A stretch of 64,000 nucleotides of DNA from Choristoneura fumiferana (GCF_025370935.1 NC_133493.1:4812740-4876739), one strand, 5' to 3'; numbered from the stretch's first letter, positions 22,228 to 34,820 are shown. Translations and numbers: made by a program. The notes: generated from the sequence alone by a model not told the origin.

Positions 22228-22312
22228 TAGGGTTCCGTACACAAAGGGTGCTAACGGAACCCTATTACTGAGACTCCGCTGTCTGTCTGTCTGTCCGTCC
22301 GTCTGTCACAGG
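22228..22312 (+). mobile_element. R3b repeat head (GTACCCAAAGGGT type)
   Basis: AGGGTTCCGTACACAAAGGG, ACGGAACCCTATTACTGAGA and a TCTGTCTGTCTGTCCGTCCG run. Related to 46908-47235 and 35280-35372, distinct from R3 beyond the shared first bases. Confidence 0.55.
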
Positions 22313-24755
22313 GCTATCAACAAAAATGTGCCCACGTTAATCAAATACAATAAACACTCGAATAATGACCAATTAGAAAAAAAAAGAAAACAAATAAACA
22401 TCGATCGACTAAATGCTAAAATAAAAGCTAAAGTAAAATATAAATATGTCTACATAATTTAAGTTTTAATATAAGTACATCGCTGTGATTACCGCATTGC
22501 TACAGAAGTCAAAAAAATAACTGTAAAATCAAACTTTTACGTCGTAGCGTGCCCAGCTACACTGAAAGCCAAAATTGAGTTTTGATTTATATGATTTGAG
22601 CGTGATCCTAAATTAATGTGTGTTCAACCGAATTGATTTATGAAGCTGCATGGTAGACAACTTTGCGTTACAGGGTTTGACGTATTATAAATAGTGTAAC
22701 AAAACTTCAATTAAACACAATTTTTGAGCTGGTGACACAAAGCTTGCAGAGTTTTACAAAGAAAACTGAAACCCGACTACGGAAAATAATCGTTCAAGTG
22801 CTAGTCGGACTAGTACATGAAAGGTTCCGTGCCTACGGTAAGTTTTCATTAAAAAAAACTCTGTTTCTGTTTCTGCTGACTGCACTTTTGCCCCTGGTTA
22901 CCAAAAGATGAATCAACTAGTCCCTAGCAATTGGCTGGCTGCCTGGCAACCAAAAAACGCTGCCAAAAACACGTTTCTTGTATAATGCCTTCCTTTAATT
23001 ATTAACTTTATTTTATTTTACGTATTTGTTGTTATAGCTGCCACAGGAATACATCATCTGTGAAAGTTTCAAGTATCTATTACGCCTCAAGTGAAGATTC
23101 TGTTACAAATTTCAGGTTACCTAGTAGTACAAAATATCTAAAAAATATTCGAAAATGTTATCAAATCATACGATCTATTCATAAAAAAATATGATCACGA
23201 AAATTGAGGCGGTTGAGAAGATCGAATAATCACCCAATTTCTTTCTGCATATCGAATATGTGAAATACATGTTTCTCTATTTCTCTTCATCTCGCATACA
23301 CTCAAACAAAATGTAGAATGATGCTTATAACACGATATAAACAAGTCGATAGCTCGTACTGGCAACCCATGACACCCTTTACACAATCCCGACTTTCATT
23401 TCAATCAGACGATCAAGAAACATCCTTTATAATAGACATACCTTCGCAAATGCCGTCTCTTACATGCTGACCCTTAGAGCAGTAAACCGTCCGGACAAGT
23501 CATCGGCTGCCGTGCTACGTTGTAAAACCACATGAACAGGTTAGGGTAAATGGTTTATAAATTTGTAGTCAGCCGAGGTAACTTAACGATTTGACACATG
23601 GCCTCTTAAACAGAGGATCGCGGATTAAACCCCTTCGCTAAAGCTCACATTGTAACTCACGCCACTCACCTTTTTTGAACCCTGTTATACAACAGTTGCA
23701 TAAAATACTATTTTCTACTCCTATAAAATAATCTGTGATTTACGTAATCACGAACAGTGTAATATAACAGCATACATAACAAGATTCTGGAAAAGTCTAT
23801 TTGTGTATGTTTGTGTATTCCCCAGAACAGCACTGTATCGTAATGTTGCAACCACTTACTTTTTTTTTCTTAATTCGTACAGACAGGCTCTAAGGTGCAG
23901 CCAGTTATATTTTATATGGTTTTTATACAGAATAAAAACTTTCCGAACATAATCCATAGCCTGCCAACATTTAAGTAACGCGTATTTTAAAAAATCGTAA
24001 CAGACAAGTAAACGTTAGGCAAAAACAAAACTTTACTTAGACAAATGTACCTACACATTTTTATATTTCTCAAGTTTATTGTTGTTTACCTTCTCTTTGG
24101 GTTTGCCATACTTTTTACTAAAGTATGAAAACGTTTAAAGCTTACTTTTTCTCTAATTTTGTATTTTAATTAACAAGAACCCAGTGGAAGAAAAATAATT
24201 GTATGTATAAGTAAGTCAAAAAAAACTCGTGGCGTGTTTTTGTTACGATGTTCGCTAAATCACACATCGTAACTCACCCCACTCACCTTTTTTGAAACCT
24301 GTTATACAACTGTTGCATAAAATACTTTTATTCTTTAGGCAATTTAGTATGCTTTACATTAATAAACCTACTCCAGGGTAAATTTCTGGCTATCTTGTAT
24401 TAAACATAAAACTACAGCGAGACCCCCGTGATTTAATGTGTATATCTGGTATTAAATTATTAAATGTGCATGTCGCCTTCATTAGGTTTCATGCTCCTAG
24501 GGAAAACCCAAAGCGCTTGCTTTCTTGAGTATGATAATGAAATATGTCTAGAGGGCAAGTGCCGGCCAAAAGGAATATGTTAATGTTAAACATTTTTGAA
24601 TATTACTGCCCGTACCTTTTTCTGATCCCTCCTTTGATCGGACGGGAAGACAGGTTCTTTGTGCTTCGAGATTATTGAGGTTTTAGATGTTGTTATTGTT
24701 ATTAGTTGGTTCATTGATCGGTGTGTGGGTTTTTTCATTTTTTTAGTTCAATGTT
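22313..24755. other. Non-coding stretch
   Basis: No gene recognised. At 23030-23090 a piece of the R3b body (TTGTTATAGCTGCCACAGG, ATACATCATCTGTGAAAG) preserves an uninterrupted target like the one hit by the element at 53274. CTCACCTTTTTTGAA...CCTGTTATACAAC occurs twice (23667, 24284), a low-copy repeat. Confidence 0.4.
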
Positions 24756-24944
24756 ATGTTAGTCGAAAAGGCGACCTGGCCTAGATGGCGAATGCAGGAT
24801 GGCTTTGGAGGATCCAGGCGGGGGGAGGGTCTTCACCCTTATGTAGTTAGGGTTCCATTGGCCCGCACGATGCGGTTTGCTTCATCTTTCATAATGCGAA
24901 CTGCTAAGAAATGGAATTCGATCCCGTCGTCTGTTTCTGGATAA
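24756..24944 (+). pseudogene. Non-LTR retrotransposon ORF2 C-terminal remnant
   Basis: The translation ends RTMRFASSFIMRTAKKWNSI then PSSVSG. The pattern R..RF..SF..RTA..WN.IP..V is the usual end of Jockey/CR1-type ORF2 proteins. Following DNA (25000-25110) continues with LINE-like 3' sequence, then a (TAAA)n run at 25225-25242. No reverse-transcriptase core is left. Confidence 0.6.
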
Positions 24945-25239
24945 ATACAAGCTGTCCATCCTCCCGCTCGAGTCTCAAAGAGCTAACAATTTCAGCTCAT
25001 TTAGACTCCAAGTGCCTGCCAAGCACCAGCAGATGTTCCTGTGCTCCAACTTCTGGCCGGAGCGTGCGATGCTCCGTCGTTTTAGGGTAGCGACGAAGAC
25101 GACTTTCAAAAATCTCTAATTAGATTTTTTGTATGTAATTTTTGTGTTTTTATGTCTCTTTGTTTGTATAATTTGAATTTTACAGCGCATTGGTGTTTTC
25201 ACTGTAATGCTGTAATTTTTTTGTTGATAAATAAATAAA

Positions 25240-25436
25240 TAAATGATCTTGAAACGGCTGAACAGATTTGATAAAACATGACTAAGAACGATCGCTAAAA
25301 AACCTGCTTTCAAATAAAAAAACCACATTCAATCACTCCACCCGTTTAAGAGCTACGGTGCCACAGACAGACTCACAGACACACATAGCGGACAAACTAC
25401 TAACACCCTACATTTGCGTCGGGGGTTAAAATCTGA
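25240..25436 (-). mobile_element. R2 repeat, inverted
   Basis: Plus strand shows CTTGAAACGGCTGAACAGAT, CGATCGCTAAAAAACCTGCT, TAAGAGCTACGGTGCCACAG and GCGTCGGGGGTTAAAA, i.e. the R2 core read backwards. Confidence 0.65.
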
Positions 25437-27018
25437 CCAGTGATTGACCCATATCTCAACAGATGAAAGTACAGATGAAACCAAAGTATCTGACAGGTTC
25501 AGTAACAGCCTATTCACTCTAGCCCTGAAGAGCCCTAGGTTGTATCTCTATCTGGAAATAGGGACGACACACACATGTTTGTGTATGTATGTTTATTTTG
25601 GTAGTTTTGACATAACATCACCTCTGCCTCCATTACGTCTTAATATTTATAACATGTAAATGTGTTTTAATAAATAATACACATACCTCTTAGAGTTTCT
25701 TGCCGGGTTTCAGCAGAGGGTTTTTTCGAACCTTTTTTTAATATTCATAAGTGCTTATTTATTTTACATTCATTAAATTTATTTGACTTTGACTTCTGGA
25801 TTTCTGTCTCAAAAAAACGGACCATAATGTAACTGAAAGAAACAGACACAACGAAACAATTAATGTAATTGTGCAAGATAACTTATAATGCCCTGGTGTT
25901 TAATTTAATAAATAGAGTAGGTAAACATCGTATTATTTTAAAACAGACATTTATATGCGTCTGTGAAGTTTTAGGATCAATGAACTTGTGGGGCAGAGTT
26001 GAATTTAAATATAACTTGATCTTTACTTTAAAATCTTGTTTGAAACGGATTATGTCTGTCTAGGTGCCTCATGTAATTTAACCAGTAAAAGCTAGAGTCT
26101 AACCAGCGAAACGTTCTCTCGTTTTACTCGTACAGCATAAAGAATTGCAAGAAGAAAAATACCACACATACGTGATTTAATTTTCCTTGACTGTTCAAGG
26201 CGAACTTATTCTTTTAAAGGATCTCTACCAGTCACCCTATATTTCAAGCTTGAGCTATTGTTATTATTATTTCTTGTTTTTATTTTATTGTTTTATATTG
26301 ACATTTAAATTGTTTACATATCCTTGACATTTTGGCCATTATTCTTCTTTAATGTTAATTTCAATGTGTTTTTATTCTGACGATCCTTTGAGGAGAACCA
26401 TTCTTATTTTAAATGTTTTCATTCACATAATGACATGCTTAGAATTTCATTTTTTTACAATTACTTATCTTATTACATTTGACGATTTCAATACAAATTC
26501 TTATAACTGGCATTTATGTAAATTATAATGTAATGATGTATTGAATGAATAAATAAACTAAACACTCACTCACAAATTTTCACATTTATAATATTAAGTA
26601 GGATTCCTAACAATAGCCTAAAATATACATTTTGTATATAGGTAACCTGGAGTAACAGCCGACGTATCTTAAATTTTTTTTTTAAATAGTAACCCGACTA
26701 CTTGCATGTGGGTTATTTCATGCTCTATTTTGAATAGGAAGGATTTAAAACCAGTTATGTTAGTAACTTCTCGTCACTGTTACAAATATAGATTTTACCG
26801 TCTAGGGACTTAGTGCAAACTTGCATATGCAGACGAAACAAGATACACTTTAAAGCAGAAGTATGAGATCACAATGTAAAATGATAAGTTTGTGAACAGC
26901 ATTTATAGAGTGGTCGGCACATTTTCTGAGAATTTATTTTAAATATTGTTTTGTACAGACAAAGACGTGCTTGAGAACCAAGTTTTTAATATAATTTAAG
27001 AAAAACCAAGTGTTTATC
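25437..27018. other. Upstream flank of gene A, no gene seen
   Basis: No coding signature. The last 60 bases before the gene A start contain AGACGTGCTTGAG; a similar ACGTG string lies shortly upstream of the starts of genes B and C. No TATA box stands out. Confidence 0.3.
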
Positions 27019-30000
27019 ATGGTTTTATTAAATTTGTGGCTGCTTGCCATATTGTGTTGTGTATCAGGTAATTAAAATGATAATGTTTGACATAACTCTT
27101 TTTTTCTCTGAAACCATTTATTTTTAAGAATTCTTAAAACAAACCTAACTCATAGAGTTTTACAGGCTGACCATTTAAAAAATTATGAAAAGTGTTTGGT
27201 TTTAGAGGGAAAAAAATTATGACTTACAATAACTATGACAAACATTACATTATGACTTATAAAATTATGGCAGTCGGAAGGATCGCGACAACATACATTT
27301 GAATATAGTCATGTCTATGTATTTGTGTTTGCTGCCCGTTTTTTTTTTAACATGCTCATGTACATAAATGCGGTGGTAGGGTGCGTCATTTTTAGATTAG
27401 ACAAGCTCTATGATAATATTCAATTTTAACTAGCTTTGGCTTATGACTCCATTTTCGAAGAATTTGCTTGTCGCTATCCCGCGGTAAACTTTGTGTTTTC
27501 CTGGGATAAAAAATATTCTACAGGATGCCTCTGACCATGGAGTTCGATTCTACTTGCATAACTGAGCTAATTTTGTTTTGTAACATTTTCAAAGTTGAAT
27601 TCAGGTAAATTATTGATCCTCAATTATTTTTAATAGATATCCGTATATTTTTTTATTTTTTTTATTTTTTATTCGACTGGATGGCAAACGAGCAAGTGGG
27701 TCTCCTGATGGTAAGAGATCACCACCGCCCATAAACATCTGCAACACCAGGGGTATTGCAGATGCGTTGCCAACCTAGAGGCCTAAGGTGGGATACCTCT
27801 AGTGCCAGTAATTTCACCGGTTGTCTTACTCTCCACGCCGAAACACAACAGTGCAAGCACTGCTGCTTCACGGCAGGATTAGCGAGCAAGATGGTGGTAG
27901 CAATCCGGGCGGACCTTGCACAAGGTCCTACCACCTGCCAATCAAAAAATAATAATCAGGGAGTAATTTATGTACACCAGTCGACCCTGCCCCAATGTAA
28001 GCAAAGATTGAACTATATTCAATGATTTATAGTAAGAACGCAATAACAAAGTCTACAGTCAAAATAAAAATACAATTGAAAATTAAATCTATAGGAAAAC
28101 TTACTTGGTTACTTTACTATTATGTAGATCAGAGTTCTAACTTAGTTAACCTACTTTTGCAGGTGGTAGGACTTTGTGCAAGCTCCGCCCGGATTGCTAC
28201 CACCATCTTGCTCGCTAATCCTGCCGTGAAGCAACAGTGCTTGCACTGTTGTTTTCGGCGTGGAGAGTAAGACAGCTGGTGAAATTACTGGCACGTGAGG
28301 TATCCCATCTTAGGCCTCTAGGTTGGCAACGCGTCTGCAATACTCCTGGTGTTGCAGATGTTTATGGGCGGTGGTGATCTCTTACCATCAGGAGACCCAC
28401 TTGCTCGTTTGCCATCCAGTTGAATAAAAAAAAAAAATGTTTTTTTTAAGGTTATGCTGACAAATGTATACCTTCTATACAACCTCCGAACCAGAACAGT
28501 GGCTGCTGTGGAGTGGCAGCTAATAATCTTAAAAGAATTTGTAAGTACCAGTCGTAAATACACCAAAATAATACCGTCTGTCCCACTAGCCCCATTGAGT
28601 TTTCCCATCATGGGACAACTGACACGATTTTGTCCCAGTAGTCCCATGGGACAAGTAATAGCAGAGAGCACGGCCGTTCCTTACCTGAGCTGTTGCATGC
28701 CTAATTGTGTGAAAGCGGTTGGTGGGTGCACCTTTGGATGAAGAAAATGAGTAGAACAGACGTGGCTATGCCGTGTTAGTGGTGTAGGTATGTATTTTGT
28801 AAAAACGACAATTATTGTAGCTATACAAGTTCTTAACCCGGCACGACCTTAACCTTTTGGATATTTACTCGCTCTATCGGTGACCTTTTGATGAAATTCG
28901 TCCATTTATATACATTACCAACACATTAAATATTCTATCCGAGCACACTGTGAGGACTAGTAAATAAGCTTTTAGAAAGAATTATTTGAATAACTACGCA
29001 ATTTTGTAAAAATATCTGTATAAAAATAAAAATTATAACAAAAAATTTAACCGACTACAAAAAACCATGAAAATAATTTTCTACCAGTCGGAAGTCGGTC
29101 GGTGCCTCAGCAAGAGCCAGCAGGAGTGGTCATCTACCTCACCTACGCACTTTATATTGGGCTTCAATCACTCCTGCTGGCTCGTGCTGAGGCACCGACC
29201 GACTTCAGACTGGTAGAAAATTATTTTCATGGTTTTTTGTGTGTGTTAAATTTTTTGTTATACATTATACATTACTACAGTATATTTAATAATACAATGA
29301 CTGTTTATTGAACACGATATATTAACTAATACACAAAATAAATACATAGAGAAGAAATAGAAGGTAAGCAATGGTGGTCAGTGGCCACGAGCCTGAAGAC
29401 GAAGCGTTGGCAGACCTTCCACTAGGTGCATCACGCATGTAAGACGAGAGTAAAGTCATCATCATCATCATATCAACCGTAGGACGTCCACTGGACATAG
29501 GCCTCCCCCATGGACCTCCAGTTGCTTCGAATGGAAGCGGCCTGCATCCAATTTGAAACCGCAGCTTTAGCAACTTCATCCGTCCATCTCTTTGGTGGAC
29601 GTCCTTCGCTGCGCCTGCCGCTCCGCGGGCTCCATTCGAAAACTTTTCGACCCCAACAGCAATACGTTCTCCGTGTTATACACGATGGCTCATTTAGATC
29701 GGTCATTATGGGAAAGTCTGAAACTATAAGACATACGAAGATCTGTTTCTAGGAATCATGTCATCGATTTTAATAACAAGAAATTTTTTATTCATCATTA
29801 AAAAAAACTGTACTCAGCTCGAGTATCGAGCGCGGATGTTTTGAAGAACAAAACTTACATTATTAAAGAATATTTAATACAATACACTTTATTTATTATA
29901 GATACCGTGTTTCATAGTAACATTTATTGCTTATGACCTACACTCCACTCAAAATAGAAAGAAAAGAAAGAAAGAAAGAAAGGTTTATTTTGGCTCCATA

Positions 30001-33000
30001 AGTACCACCTAAAAACTAAGACTAAAACTAGCACTAAAACTATGTAACTTGGTGACACGGCAGGACAGGATATCAAAAAGGGTCTCCACTCAGCATGTGT
30101 TGCCCAAACGTTAAATAAACATGTATGCATGAGCCAGAATAAAATTAATCTACGTTTTATTTTTGAAAACAACCGGGTTCGATTCCCGAACTGAGTACGA
30201 GTTTTTAATTTTAATGTATGAATCCGTTTTTCTTGTTACTGATATCGATGACATGGTTCCTAAGAACAGATCTTCGTATGTCTTATAGTTTCAGACTTTC
30301 CCGTACTGATCGATCTAAATGAGCCACCCTGTATATTATGGTCTGCCCAATGCCACTTCAACGAGCTAATTTGCTTGGCTATATCGGGATCCTCATTTTT
30401 CTACGTATCTCCACCAGCTCGAGTGAAGTCTAACTTATATCGAACTTTCTTAATTACAGCGGGCTTCCACCCCGCTCTCGATGAGTACCCATGGACGGCG
30501 TTGGTGGAATACAAGAAGCGTAACCAGACTGCACTAAAATGCAGTGCAGTCCTGATAAGCGGACGGTACGCTTTATCAGGTGCCCAGTGCATCTCTGGGA
30601 ACACAGAACGCATCGGGGTACCGTATGTATTTACAAATGAAAAAATATTTTCCTTATTTTTATGCTATATTACGCTAAATTACTAAATGTGCGAAATGTT
30701 CAAAATAAATGATCTCGGAATATAATTTATGTTCTAATGTCTAATGTGTAATTAGAGCGTACATTACAGTCCTAGAACACATATCCAATAATTGTAAGTA
30801 TGGGATATTACGTAGGACATTGTATCCTAGAGTATTGACTTATCAATGCCCAATAGAGGACACATTGATTAGCAGTTACATAAAATTAAAGATGGCAGCT
30901 ACCGGAACAGTGACTATTGCTTGGACCATTGCATTATAAAAGTTTATTTGTTATATAAATAAAATAGTAATGATTCATTAATTTATTTGTTTTTACAGAA
31001 TCAATATTCGTCTCGGTGATTACGATGTGACTAATGATGGTCCAGACTGCGTAGATGACGGAGATGGCAAATCTTGTAACACTGGTGCTCTTACAATTCC
31101 CATTGAGAAGATCATCAAACATCCCAAATATCAAGAAAGTAACAGAAGAAGCCGTGAGCATGACATCGCTTTGATAAAACTGAAAGAAACTGCTCCATAT
31201 ACTGGTAAATATTTTTTACTACCTTAATCTGCGTTTCTACCGAAGGTAAATGAACCACCAGATACCAGATTGGTAAATAAAACGCTTCTATTGGTTCATG
31301 AAAAAACACATTCTTCGCAATACATCCTCGCACATCTTTGGTAGAAACGCAACCTTATTACTGAGTCTTTAATCGTCGTATGCAAGTGATTGGCCTGACA
31401 TTGCGTTGGAACAGGAGGTGAGGAGGTCAAGAGAGGGGTCTTTGCCCAGCAGTGGTACAGTTTACCAGACTAGTTAAAAAAAAATTGTGCCTGGCACTTG
31501 ACTTTAAATTCTAGAATTTTCCTAAATTCCCATTAGGATTCCCAAGATCTAAACATGGTCTTCGTTTACGATAATACAAAGATTACTCATGAAAAACATT
31601 ATGTTCCGAGACTTATTGAGATTTTCGGGATTTTACATCTAGATTTCGGGGAAATAAAAAGTAATTTATATATTATGGAGATCGACCTACTAAAAGACAA
31701 TTTTTTTTTTGCGTTATTCCATCGAAATTTCTATAGTTCCTTTCTTAGTGCACCGCTATGACCTTCAAGGAATATGTTTTCCAAATTTCCAGTCTCAAGT
31801 TTCAGTGTTTTGTTTCAGTTAGTATAGAATATTATAGATAATGCTCTTTATTTGTCACCCAGTGTTTTAATGCAATGAACAATAGAGGTGACATCAAGGT
31901 GTCATAAAGTTTTAGTGCTTTAGGTAGTGCATCAGCTGACTCAGTATAGAATTATGCTCTCTATTCGTCACCCAGAGGTTTTATGTCACCAGCAATAGGT
32001 GACATCAAGATGTCGTCAGGTTTCAGTGCTTTAGGTAATGCATTAGCTGAGTCAGTATAGAATATACTTTCTATTCTTTACCCATTGGTTTTATGTAGGT
32101 AGAGAGCAAAACAGGTAACATCAAGGTGTCATCAAGTTTTAGCTTTTAGCGCTTTAGGTAATGCTTTTGCTGAGTTAGTAAAGAATAATGCTCTCTATTC
32201 GTTACCTAGCGGTTTTACGTCGTGAGCAATAGGTGATATAAAGATGTCGTCGAGTTTCAATGCTTTAGTAGTGCTCTAGCTGACAGAATGTTTTAGACTA
32301 TCGCGGTCATTACTTAGTCCGCGTACATTGGATTTAGACTACTTGGTACTTGGTTTTTAACTCCCGACGCAAAAAGAGGGATGTTATAAGTTTGACCGCT
32401 ATGTGTCTGTATGTCTGTATGTCTGTCTGTCTGTCTGTGGCACCGTAGCTCTTAAACGGGTGGACCGATTTGAATGCGATTTTCTTTATTTGAAAGCAGG
32501 TTTTTTAGCAATGGTTCTTAGACATGTTTCATCAAAATCGGTTAAGCCGTTTTTGAGATATTGAACTTTATAGTGACAAAGTCGGGAGTTTTCCAACTTT
32601 TTGTTGGTTAGGTTAGGTTAATGCACTAGCTGAGTTAGTATAGAATAATGCTCTCTTTTTGTTATCTAGAGATTTGATATCGTGAAATTTATCCAACGTT
32701 TTGCTTTTTTATAGATTTCATTCGTCCCATCTGCCTGCCTACATCGGACGTAACTAATGCGCCGCGTAGCTTCGTGCTTGCTGGATGGGGTTCCGTTAAC
32801 AACACGGGTTCTCTGAGTAACATTCTTCATCACGTAAACTTGCCCTTAATCGACGCTGATGTAAGAAACTTTCAATATCTAACTTATTTTTAACTAATAT
32901 AGCTTAGTGATGGCAATACGGACTAACATTTCGGAAAATTCAAAAGCGCCCGGGTTGAATCCACTTAACCTTGGATTGGAAGGCCAAAGTACAAACCATT

Positions 33001-33996
33001 TTTGGCCTACTATCATATCATCAACGTTAAAGAGTTGCACTCTTGTCAGTGGAGTAATTGCTACAGTGTCTTTACTCTTAGGACAACGTCCGAAATACCG
33101 AGTTTTTAGAGTTCTTTCTCAAAACAGCTCTAATATTGTTAATTATTTGATTAAATTACTTAAAAATATATTTTACTATCTCTATAAACAGGCTGTTTCG
33201 AATTATTCAATCGTAAATCGGTTATTTGAGTTTGGACTCGACTGTACCTACAGTAGATTGCTAAAATAAGTATCTATTTGAATCACTCAAAAATGTTACC
33301 ATGGCCACTATGGTCTTATTACGTCAAAACCTGTGGTACAAATTTTTGAAACATATTTTTATACTTGATACTTACTTATTTTTGTACCATCAGCCAAATA
33401 TGTGGTCTACCACCTTAGAGTTGATAATCGTTTGCATGTCATAAAACAATAACGCCAATAGAGGTGTCTCTCAACTTGAAATTTCGACTTTAGCGACATA
33501 TTCATTTGATAGGAACTTGTTTACAAATTGATAGACCACTTATTTGGCTGATGGTACATAAGTTAGAGATACCTTAGGGTTTTGCATGCTATTGCGTAAA
33601 ATATGGCCCACTGCTGTCATTTCTATTGCTAATGGCATAAAACTAAAGATGGCAGCTAGTGGGACAGTGACCAGCACTCGGACATCTGCCGAATATACAT
33701 TTTCTTTTTTTCTTACGTTAAATCAATTCAATTATTTTCCCTTACAGACGTGTAAGTCAGCAATAAAAAATGCACGATTTCCTGAACTGGGGAGCGGCCA
33801 ACTGTGCGCGGGTGGAGAAGGAAAAGACTCTTGCGCTGGGGACTCAGGGGCTCCACTGATGTACCAACATGACGTGTTTGAACTGGCCGGTATTGTCAGC
33901 TTTGGATTCCAACCTTGCGGTACGATTGGAAAGCCAGGAGTGTACACTAAGGTCTTTGCATACATGGATTGGATACGGGAGAATATTGTTGAGTAG
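27019..33996 (+). CDS. Gene A: non-catalytic serine protease homolog, six exons, 300 aa
   Basis: Exons: 27019-27067, 28451-28540, 30460-30622, 30999-31204, 32715-32860, 33748-33996; all introns GT-AG, phases 1,1,2,1,0. The product starts with signal peptide MVLLNLWLLAILCCVSG. A short pro-segment has three cysteines (ADKCIPS ... SGCCG), then an S1 domain from about EYPW (residue 58). Cys74-Cys90 flank the active-site loop. The histidine position is Gln89 (GAQC), so the triad is Q89-D156-S251. GDSGAP and Asp245 (trypsin-like pocket) are kept. The extra DC...C pair (118, 127) fits easter/prophenoloxidase-activating proteases. At the activation site it reads KRISGF rather than R-IVGG. Without His57 no normal catalysis is expected. 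Secreted SPHs of this kind are known as cofactors in melanisation and immune cascades; that role is inference. Introns hold R1, R2, MITEs and a minisatellite. Confidence 0.85.
27425..27530 (-). mobile_element. Retroposon tail fragment in gene A intron 1
   Basis: Contains CTAGCTTTGGCTTATGACTC, CGCTATCCCGCGGTAAACTT and GGGATAAAAAATATTCTAC, matching the family at 6716-6945. Confidence 0.45.
27647..27938 (-). mobile_element. R1 SINE-like retroposon in gene A intron 1
   Basis: Full-length copy with poly-T at its left edge and CCTACCACCTGC at its right. It forms an inverted pair with the R1 at 28159-28437, about 220 bp away, inside the same intron. Confidence 0.75.
28159..28437 (+). mobile_element. 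R1 SINE-like retroposon, opposite orientation, just before gene A exon 2
   Basis: GCAGGTGGTAGGACTTTGTG to TTGAATAAAAAAAAAAA. Its poly-A end is 13 bases upstream of exon 2 (28451), so the T-rich acceptor tract of exon 2 lies next to the SINE tail. Confidence 0.75.
29046..29251. mobile_element. Hairpin MITE in gene A intron 2
   Basis: Arms of about 75 bp: TTAACCGACTACAAAAAACC, CCATGAAAATAATTTTCTAC, GGTCGGTGCCTCAGCA and CCAGCAGGAGTG, each mirrored on the right. A small loop remains. Fold-back with no coding content. Confidence 0.7.
29462..29706 (-). pseudogene. RTE-like retrotransposon ORF end in gene A intron 2
   Basis: Minus-strand translation shows SGRRSEGRPPKRWTDEVAKA then SIRSNWRSMGEAYVQ, the C-terminal RTE-like pattern GRPP.RW.DEV...A ... 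W. The tail is a GATGATGATGAT run (plus-strand ATCATCATCATC near 29459). Inserted antisense to gene A. Confidence 0.65.
29957..29985 (+). repeat. (GAAA)n microsatellite in gene A intron 2
   Basis: AGAAAGAAAGAAAGAAAGG preceded by imperfect units and followed by TTTATTTTGGCTCC. The repeat is short. Confidence 0.7.
31230..31351. mobile_element. MITE in gene A intron 4
   Basis: Terminal repeats TGCGTTTCTACC and GGTAGAAACGCA; the interior contains CTATTGGTTCATGAAAAAACACATTC, also found in the hairpin at 51651-51838. It starts ~25 bp after the exon 4 donor. Confidence 0.65.
31817..32300 (+). repeat. ~120 bp minisatellite, four units, in gene A intron 4
   Basis: Units begin at about 31817, 31937, 32053 and 32174, each with AGT(C/T)AGTATAGAAT (AGTAAAGAAT in the fourth), GCTCT(C/T)TATT, a CACC(C)AG-like block, ATAGGTGACATCAAG, TGTCGTCA and GTGCTTTAGGTA. 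Spacing is 120, 116 and 121. A fifth start (GAGTTAGTATAGAATAATGC) appears at 32631 after an R2 element. Confidence 0.75.
32355..32625 (+). mobile_element. R2 repeat inserted in the gene A minisatellite
   Basis: TTTTTAACTCCCGACGCAAA through TTTGTTGGTTAGGTTAGG. On its right side minisatellite text resumes (TTAATGCACTAGCTGAGTTA). It is one of the most complete R2 copies here. Confidence 0.7.
33383..33558. mobile_element. MITE in gene A intron 5
   Basis: TGTACCATCAGCCAAATA at the left and TATTTGGCTGATGGTACA at the right, with an inner pair TGGTCTA / TAGACCA. No coding content. The target duplication is unclear. Confidence 0.7.
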
Positions 33997-34077
33997 TTCC
34001 TCATTCATCATAAATATCAGCTGTAGGATGTGTATCTAAGCATAAAGTGTTGCTTTTGTTTCGGTTAAGTAAAGTTG

Positions 34078-34083
34078 AATAAA
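34078..34083 (+). terminator. Polyadenylation signal AATAAA of gene A
   Basis: The first AATAAA downstream of the stop, 82 bases after it, giving a compact 3' UTR. Confidence 0.6.
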
Positions 34084-34228
34084 TACTTAAATTGCTTGAA
34101 GATGCAGTGGTATTAAAATATATTTTTTTAAATTAGAAACGGCGTGCTAACTTTGTGCAATAAAAATATTCAAATGATTATGATCTTTTTTAATACTTTG
34201 CTAGTTCTGTTTTATTTTCAGAATCTTT

Positions 34229-34378
34229 TTTAACCCCCTACGCAAAAAGAGGGTTTTTAAGTTTGACCGCAATGTGTCTGTGTGTCTGTCTGTGGCATCG
34301 TAGCTCTTAAACGGGTGGACCGATTTGAATGCGGTTTCTTTATTTGAAAGCAGGTTTTCTAGCGACGGTTCTTATCAT
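34229..34378 (+). mobile_element. R2 repeat, truncated
   Basis: TTTTTAACCCCCTACGCAAA, GGCATCGTAGCTCTTAAACG and TTTTCTAGCGACGGTTCTTA; breaks off after TTATCATGTC. Confidence 0.6.
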
Positions 34379-34439
34379 GTCAAAGTGATTACTCCTGACC
34401 ACAACCGCTGCAATGAGGCTGAAAAGTCAAAGAAATCCA

Positions 34440-34635
34440 ATTAATATTAAAAATGCGAAAGTTTGTAAGTCTGTTTGTTTGTTCATCACGCCTAAGCCTA
34501 AACTGATTTACTTAGTTGAAATTCGGTATACAGACATAAGATAGCTTTTACCTATCTCTGAAAATTGCATACTCGAATAGCGATAGCGATAACCGAATTC
34601 TACGCGGGCGGAGTCGCTGGTAACGGCTAGTCTTA
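34440..34635 (+). mobile_element. Retroposon tail fragment
   Basis: AATTAATATTAAAAATGCGA, then a shortened body ending CTACGCGGGCGGAGTCGCTG and GTAACGGCTAG, where a Harbinger-type MITE follows. Confidence 0.5.
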
Positions 34636-34776
34636 GGGGCTGTTTCACCATCCATTGATTAGTGTTAACTGACGGTTAAATGTGATGCCGTCTCTATTTG
34701 TTTTGTTCGAATAGACGGAGACGGCATCACATTTAACCGTCAGTTAACACTAATCAATGGATGGTGAAACAGCCCC
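34636..34776. mobile_element. Harbinger-type MITE, near-perfect palindrome
   Basis: Arms of about 65 bp (GGGGCTGTTTCACCATCCAT, TGATTAGTGTTAACTGACGG, TTAAATGTGATGCCGTCTC) are mirrored almost exactly around TATTTGTTTTGTTCGAA. TTA lies on each side (34633-34635 and 34777-34779). Near-perfect arms suggest a recent insertion. Confidence 0.8.
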
Positions 34777-34820
34777 TTAGTAATATAAAATATACTGGTC
34801 ATTCAGTATCATCACCATCG

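Noticed and set aside
30375..30686. Using the full open frame as gene A exon 3
   Set aside because: The protease similarity is confined to 30460-30622 between a good acceptor and donor; the rest is intron read-through.
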